Source: Clostridium sp.
Lineage (GTDB): Bacteria > Bacillota > Clostridia > Lachnospirales > Lachnospiraceae
NCBI GenBank assembly: GCA_023664325.1
Contig: JAMPFS010000006.1
Span: 1-64,000 of the forward strand
Length of the DNA stretch: 64,000 bases
Reading direction: 5' to 3'
The translations under genes were made by a program, and so were the position numbers. Below are positions 60,763-64,000 of the stretch, piece after piece. Position 1 is the first letter of the stretch. Each line of letters opens with the position of its first letter. The notes under the pieces are model-generated. The model had not been told where the DNA came from. It made no database searches and saw nothing but the letters and a program-made list of their open reading frames with translations.

Positions 60763-62003
60763 GGCTGATTTTTGCATTTTTTATATTTACATTATTGGGC
60801 TATTGGCTGTACAAGTCTGTCATTTCACCAATGGTAATGTTTAACGCTATTTGGCTGGTTACATTGGCATTGTATGAAATGAAATGGAGTGAGATACAGA
60901 ACGATTTAAATGAGCGATGCATATTATGTATCTGGCTGTGCCTGTTGGGGTTTAACATTGCCTGTATTGTTACGAAATTGTTTCCTAAAATTAAATCTGC
61001 AAACGGAGTTGGGCTTAGATTCAAAACACGGCGTTACATACCGCTAAATAAAAGGATCGTTTATATTAATATTTTTATTCTTATTGTATTGCTTCTTGAA
61101 GGCTGGTATTCGGAAGGATTTCCGCTTTTTTGGATTTTATTCCGTGCAGAAAAGACATATTTTGATTTTGGGATTCCGTCTTTAAATGGCGCATTGTATG
61201 GGTTGATTATATGTATGGGGGCATATTCCCTGTTCAAAAAAACAAAATGGAAATATTTTTACCTGGGAATCGGTCTGCTGGTGGTTTCCAGGCAGGTGAT
61301 TATGTCAATTGTCATTGAAGGAATTATTGTGTATTTGTTTGAAAATCCTGAAACATTGAAAAATGTGGATAAGAAAAAGGTCGCACTGGTTGGAATTGCG
61401 GCACTGGTCTTTTTTGGAATATATGGAAATTTCAGGACTGGAAAATCTTCTTTTAATTTTGTGTTTGAGGCGAAGCCGGCTTATGCCAATATGCCAACTG
61501 TATTTAAGTGGATTTATGCATATTTATGCTTTGCAATTAACAACTTTAACCAATTGGTGGCGATAAGTGATGGTGGTATTAATTATGGCAGTTCTATGAT
61601 GAATGAACTTTTGCCGACCGTACTGGCAGGAAAGATTGGATTTCACGATGTGTACAATCCTTATTATCTGGTGAAAATCAATTTTAATGTATCCACTTAT
61701 CTGCCATCCGTTTATCTGGATTTTGGAATGCCAGGGATTTTTATTTTTAATATGCTTATTGGCGCAATGGGAAGTATTCTTTTTCGCAGGCATGTGCAGC
61801 ACAGATGTGTATGTAATCAATTGTATTATGCAGTATATATCCATAATATTTTATTGTTGTTGTTTGCTAATTTTTTCTTGAATCCGACGATTATTGTTCA
61901 ATTTATTTATATTTGGCTGTTGTTTAAAAATACAGATGTAAAACAGCGACAGGAATGGAGGAGTAGGAGTGAAAACAGTTACTATCATTGTTCCGGTATA
62001 TAA
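60756..62003 (+). CDS. Wzy-like oligosaccharide repeat-unit polymerase
   Basis: A 415-residue protein with about ten to twelve membrane helices and few charged residues outside loops, the layout of O-antigen/EPS polymerases. A large loop with FRTGKSSFNFVFEAKPAY near 230 and the conserved-type STYLPSVYLDFGMPGIFIFNMLIGAMGS near 330 supports a repeat-unit polymerase (OMP decarboxylase-unrelated Wzy group). It would join lipid-linked repeat units outside the membrane. The ATG at 60756 follows GGGAG. It sits in the loaP operon. Confidence 0.8.
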   Translation: MLGLIFAFFIFTLLGYWLYKSVISPMVMFNAIWLVTLALYEMKWSEIQNDLNERCILCIWLCLLGFNIACIVTKLFPKIKSANGVGLRFKTRRYIPLNKRIVYINIFILIVLLLEGWYSEGFPLFWILFRAEKTYFDFGIPSLNGALYGLIICMGAYSLFKKTKWKYFYLGIGLLVVSRQVIMSIVIEGIIVYLFENPETLKNVDKKKVALVGIAALVFFGIYGNFRTGKSSFNFVFEAKPAYANMPTVFKWIYAYLCFAINNFNQLVAISDGGINYGSSMMNELLPTVLAGKIGFHDVYNPYYLVKINFNVSTYLPSVYLDFGMPGIFIFNMLIGAMGSILFRRHVQHRCVCNQLYYAVYIHNILLLLFANFFLNPTIIVQFIYIWLLFKNTDVKQRQEWRSRSENSYYHCSGI

Positions 62004-62940
62004 TGTGAAGCAGTATATACAAAAAGGAATCGAGAGTTTAATTGCACAGACCTTAGATGATATAGAAATTATTTTGGTTGATGATGGGTCTACGGATGGC
62101 AGTGAATTAGAATGTGATGGATTAGGTGAAAAATATGCTAATGTCACTGTTGTCCATAAAGAAAATGGCGGGGTATCTTCTGCACGAAACTGTGGTTTAA
62201 AAATAGCAGGGGGAGAATATATCGGGTTTATGGATGCAGACGATTGGGTATCTCCCAGGTTTTGTGAAATTTTATATAATTGTGCAAAAAAGAATCAAGC
62301 GGATTTGGTCATGTGTGATTTGAAAAAAACAAATGTTGTTGATAAGGAACAGGATATCTTTGATGTTTCATGTGAAATATTATCTACGGATGAAGCATTT
62401 GAATACATAATAGATATGCAAAGAAATATTACCGGAAGCTGTTTTAATAAATTATATAAAAGAAGTATAATTGCGGATAAAACTTTTCCAGTTGGTATTG
62501 CAATTAGTGAAGATGTAGATTTCCTGTTGCGTGTATTATGGGATTGCAAAAGTATTGTGTATGTACCAAAAGTATTGTGTTATTACCTGTTCAGGGAAGG
62601 GAGTGCCGTACATTCTTTGTATACTTCAAGAATGGAAGAGGATTTGATAAAACTGGGAGAGGGTTGGATACGGCATCCATATGTACTAAAGGATAGCGAA
62701 AGAATACAAAAAATAACATTATATCGGTTATATATGTGTGAGTTAGCAATTGCTAATAAAAGAATTATTTCCGGCAGCGATGAAAAAAAGGTTATAAATA
62801 AGCTTCAGCATAATGTCAGGAAATATTGGAAAGATGCACTAAGGGCAAAGCCAGTAACGATAAAACAAATGCAATTATTGGTATTTGGAACAAGTTTCCG
62901 GTTATATAAAAAGATTTACCGGAAAATCCGGCTTAATTGA
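61969..62940 (+). CDS. Family 2 glycosyltransferase
   Basis: A 323-residue GT2 enzyme: VTIIVPVYNVKQYIQKGIESL, VDDGSTDGS near residue 36, GVSSARNCGL near 69 and the DXD motif FMDADDWVS near 87. The C-terminal third has the helical extension of EPS glycosyltransferases. It starts with GTG at 61969 after GGAGGAG and overlaps the polymerase gene by 35 bases. The sequence is clearly more AT-rich than the first half of the window. Confidence 0.9.
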   Translation: MKTVTIIVPVYNVKQYIQKGIESLIAQTLDDIEIILVDDGSTDGSELECDGLGEKYANVTVVHKENGGVSSARNCGLKIAGGEYIGFMDADDWVSPRFCEILYNCAKKNQADLVMCDLKKTNVVDKEQDIFDVSCEILSTDEAFEYIIDMQRNITGSCFNKLYKRSIIADKTFPVGIAISEDVDFLLRVLWDCKSIVYVPKVLCYYLFREGSAVHSLYTSRMEEDLIKLGEGWIRHPYVLKDSERIQKITLYRLYMCELAIANKRIISGSDEKKVINKLQHNVRKYWKDALRAKPVTIKQMQLLVFGTSFRLYKKIYRKIRLN

Positions 62941-62974
62941 TTTCAGGGCAGCACATTAGGAGGAGATGAGCATT

Positions 62975-64000
62975 TTGAAAAAGTTTGCAATGTATTTACC
63001 ACAGTTTCATGAGATACCAGAAAATAACGATTGGTGGGGCGAAGGATTTACTGAATGGAGTAATGTAAAAAGTGCGAAACCATTATATTATGGGCATATT
63101 CAGCCTAAATATCCTAAAAATTATAACTACTATAACTTGTTGGATAAAAGTATAGTCGAGTGGCAAACAAAATTGGCTAATGAATACGGTATAGATGGTT
63201 TTGTGTATTATCACTATTATTTTTCAGGAAAATTGATTATGGAAAAACCTGTTGAAAATTTATTGAAATGGCAGGATGTTCATCAAAAATTCTTTTTTTG
63301 CTGGGCAAATCATACATGGCTGAAAGGAAAAACGAGAGATCGAAAAGTATTAATTGAACAGACATATGGAGATGAAAGCGACTGGAAACAACATATGGAT
63401 TACCTTATCAGATTTTTTAAAGATGACAGGTATGAAAAGAGAAATAATAAGCCGGTATTTATGTTGTTTAAAAGTGATATTACAAATAAAAAGGAAATGT
63501 TAGACTATTTTGATTTAAGATGCAAACAGGAGGGATTTGACGGTATTTGTATCATTGAAACTTATCATGAGAGTATGGAAAGAAAAAAATTAGAAAAATT
63601 TAAAGAAACATTAGTTTCACAGTCGGAAATAGTTTATTGTAGAGAACCGAGTGTTTCTACAGGAATCTACTATACAAAACATTTATTTTCCAGGATTTTA
63701 CATAAATTGATGCGGGAAAGAGAGCTGCCTGTTTTGAAATCGAAGGTTGCTCGAATTAACGGAAATAAATTATACAATTACATGCTAAAAAAAGATTATC
63801 AAAAGCATATGCCTTTAGATGTCGCACATGGGTTATTTTTTGAGTGGGATAATACACCAAGACATGGAAATCATGGTTATATTATTTTACCGCCAGATAA
63901 AGATCTATTTGATAAATATATGGGAATCATAAAAAATGATGAATATGTTTTTATTAATGCATGGAACGAATGGGCAGAGGGAATGATGCTGGAACCGACA
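62975..64000 (+). CDS. WbsX-family (GH99-like) protein, 3' end beyond the window
   Basis: An open frame of 342 codons runs to the window edge without a stop. It starts MKKFAMYLPQFHEIPENNDWWGEGF when read from TTG at 62975, and has WANHTW near residue 108 and INAWNEWAEG near 327, the hallmarks of WbsX proteins found in O-antigen and exopolysaccharide clusters and distantly related to GH99 enzymes. AGGAGG at 62958-62963 suits the TTG at 62975 better than the nearer ATG at 62966. It continues the loaP-led operon. Function in polysaccharide synthesis is known only by association. Confidence 0.88.
   Translation, partial: MKKFAMYLPQFHEIPENNDWWGEGFTEWSNVKSAKPLYYGHIQPKYPKNYNYYNLLDKSIVEWQTKLANEYGIDGFVYYHYYFSGKLIMEKPVENLLKWQDVHQKFFFCWANHTWLKGKTRDRKVLIEQTYGDESDWKQHMDYLIRFFKDDRYEKRNNKPVFMLFKSDITNKKEMLDYFDLRCKQEGFDGICIIETYHESMERKKLEKFKETLVSQSEIVYCREPSVSTGIYYTKHLFSRILHKLMRERELPVLKSKVARINGNKLYNYMLKKDYQKHMPLDVAHGLFFEWDNTPRHGNHGYIILPPDKDLFDKYMGIIKNDEYVFINAWNEWAEGMMLEPT

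Noticed and set aside
1..64000. CRISPR arrays, transposase genes and integrase genes
   Set aside because: I saw no regularly spaced repeat array and no transposase or integrase motifs anywhere in the window; the dispersed palindromes are not spaced as an array.

Overview
The window is about 64 kb of low- to mid-GC Firmicutes DNA. The gene set points to an anaerobic, motile, spore-forming-lineage Clostridia, most likely Lachnospiraceae. Supporting genes are an NfnAB-type ferredoxin:NADP oxidoreductase, a CheV chemotaxis coupler, a GerW/YtfJ sporulation protein, a LoaP antiterminator, DUF6106- and DUF6465-type proteins, BceRS-AB, Gls24-FakA next to rpmB, and an AAA-ATPase/PD-(D/E)XK (DUF1703) protein. 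The family assignment is inference from gene content; no 16S gene is present.

Layout. 0-5 kb: pantothenate/CoA synthesis (panC, panD, coaBC) plus a HAD phosphatase and acylphosphatase. 5-9 kb: a cell-surface module (secreted transglutaminase, an internally deleted MBOAT acyltransferase, a DHHW partner, a G5 lipoprotein) behind a promoter with a nine-G spacer tract. 9-26 kb: histidinol phosphatase and a glycolytic cluster (gapA, pgk, tpiA, then gpmI and eno), interrupted by an M15 peptidase, a membrane glycosyltransferase pair and nfnAB. 25.7-30.4 kb: secG, rnr, smpB and ssrA (tmRNA), the RNA-decay and ribosome-rescue set. 30.4-34.5 kb: a two-component system, a lipoprotein and cheV. 34.5-44 kb: a DUF6465 protein, a very acidic membrane protein, hisH-hisF, a GNAT, a lipoprotein, a LysM protein, a rhomboid-like/zinc-ribbon protein and a row of uncharacterised genes ending in DUF2953-GerW. 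44-47 kb: rpmB divergent from gls24-fakA.

46.9-58 kb: an antibiotic/envelope-stress region. A BceRS-type two-component system is separated from its likely BceAB transporter by a HAD gene, a fragment of a second HAD copy, a DUF1703 AAA-ATPase gene and an orphan solute-binding lipoprotein. A BlaI/MecR1-type pair follows with its own repeat-containing promoter. 58-64 kb: the start of an exopolysaccharide operon led by loaP, with glycosyltransferases, a Wzy-like polymerase and a WbsX protein that runs off the window.

The most striking signal outside genes is a family of short palindromes sharing a core of the type ATTGCRAAACT ... AGTTTYGCAAT. At least six copies (74-119, 1476-1523, 10050-10118, 11550-11585, 51204-51241, 52597-52658) all end 22-33 nt before a start codon, just 5' of the Shine-Dalgarno sequence, in front of unrelated genes. 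A second family (GAAC..TTAATGA, variable hairpin, GAATTTAGT) occurs three times, also in front of start codons. Other notable structures are a nested TGTCA/TGACA operator on the loaP promoter and inverted repeats enclosing the promoter upstream of the acidic membrane protein.
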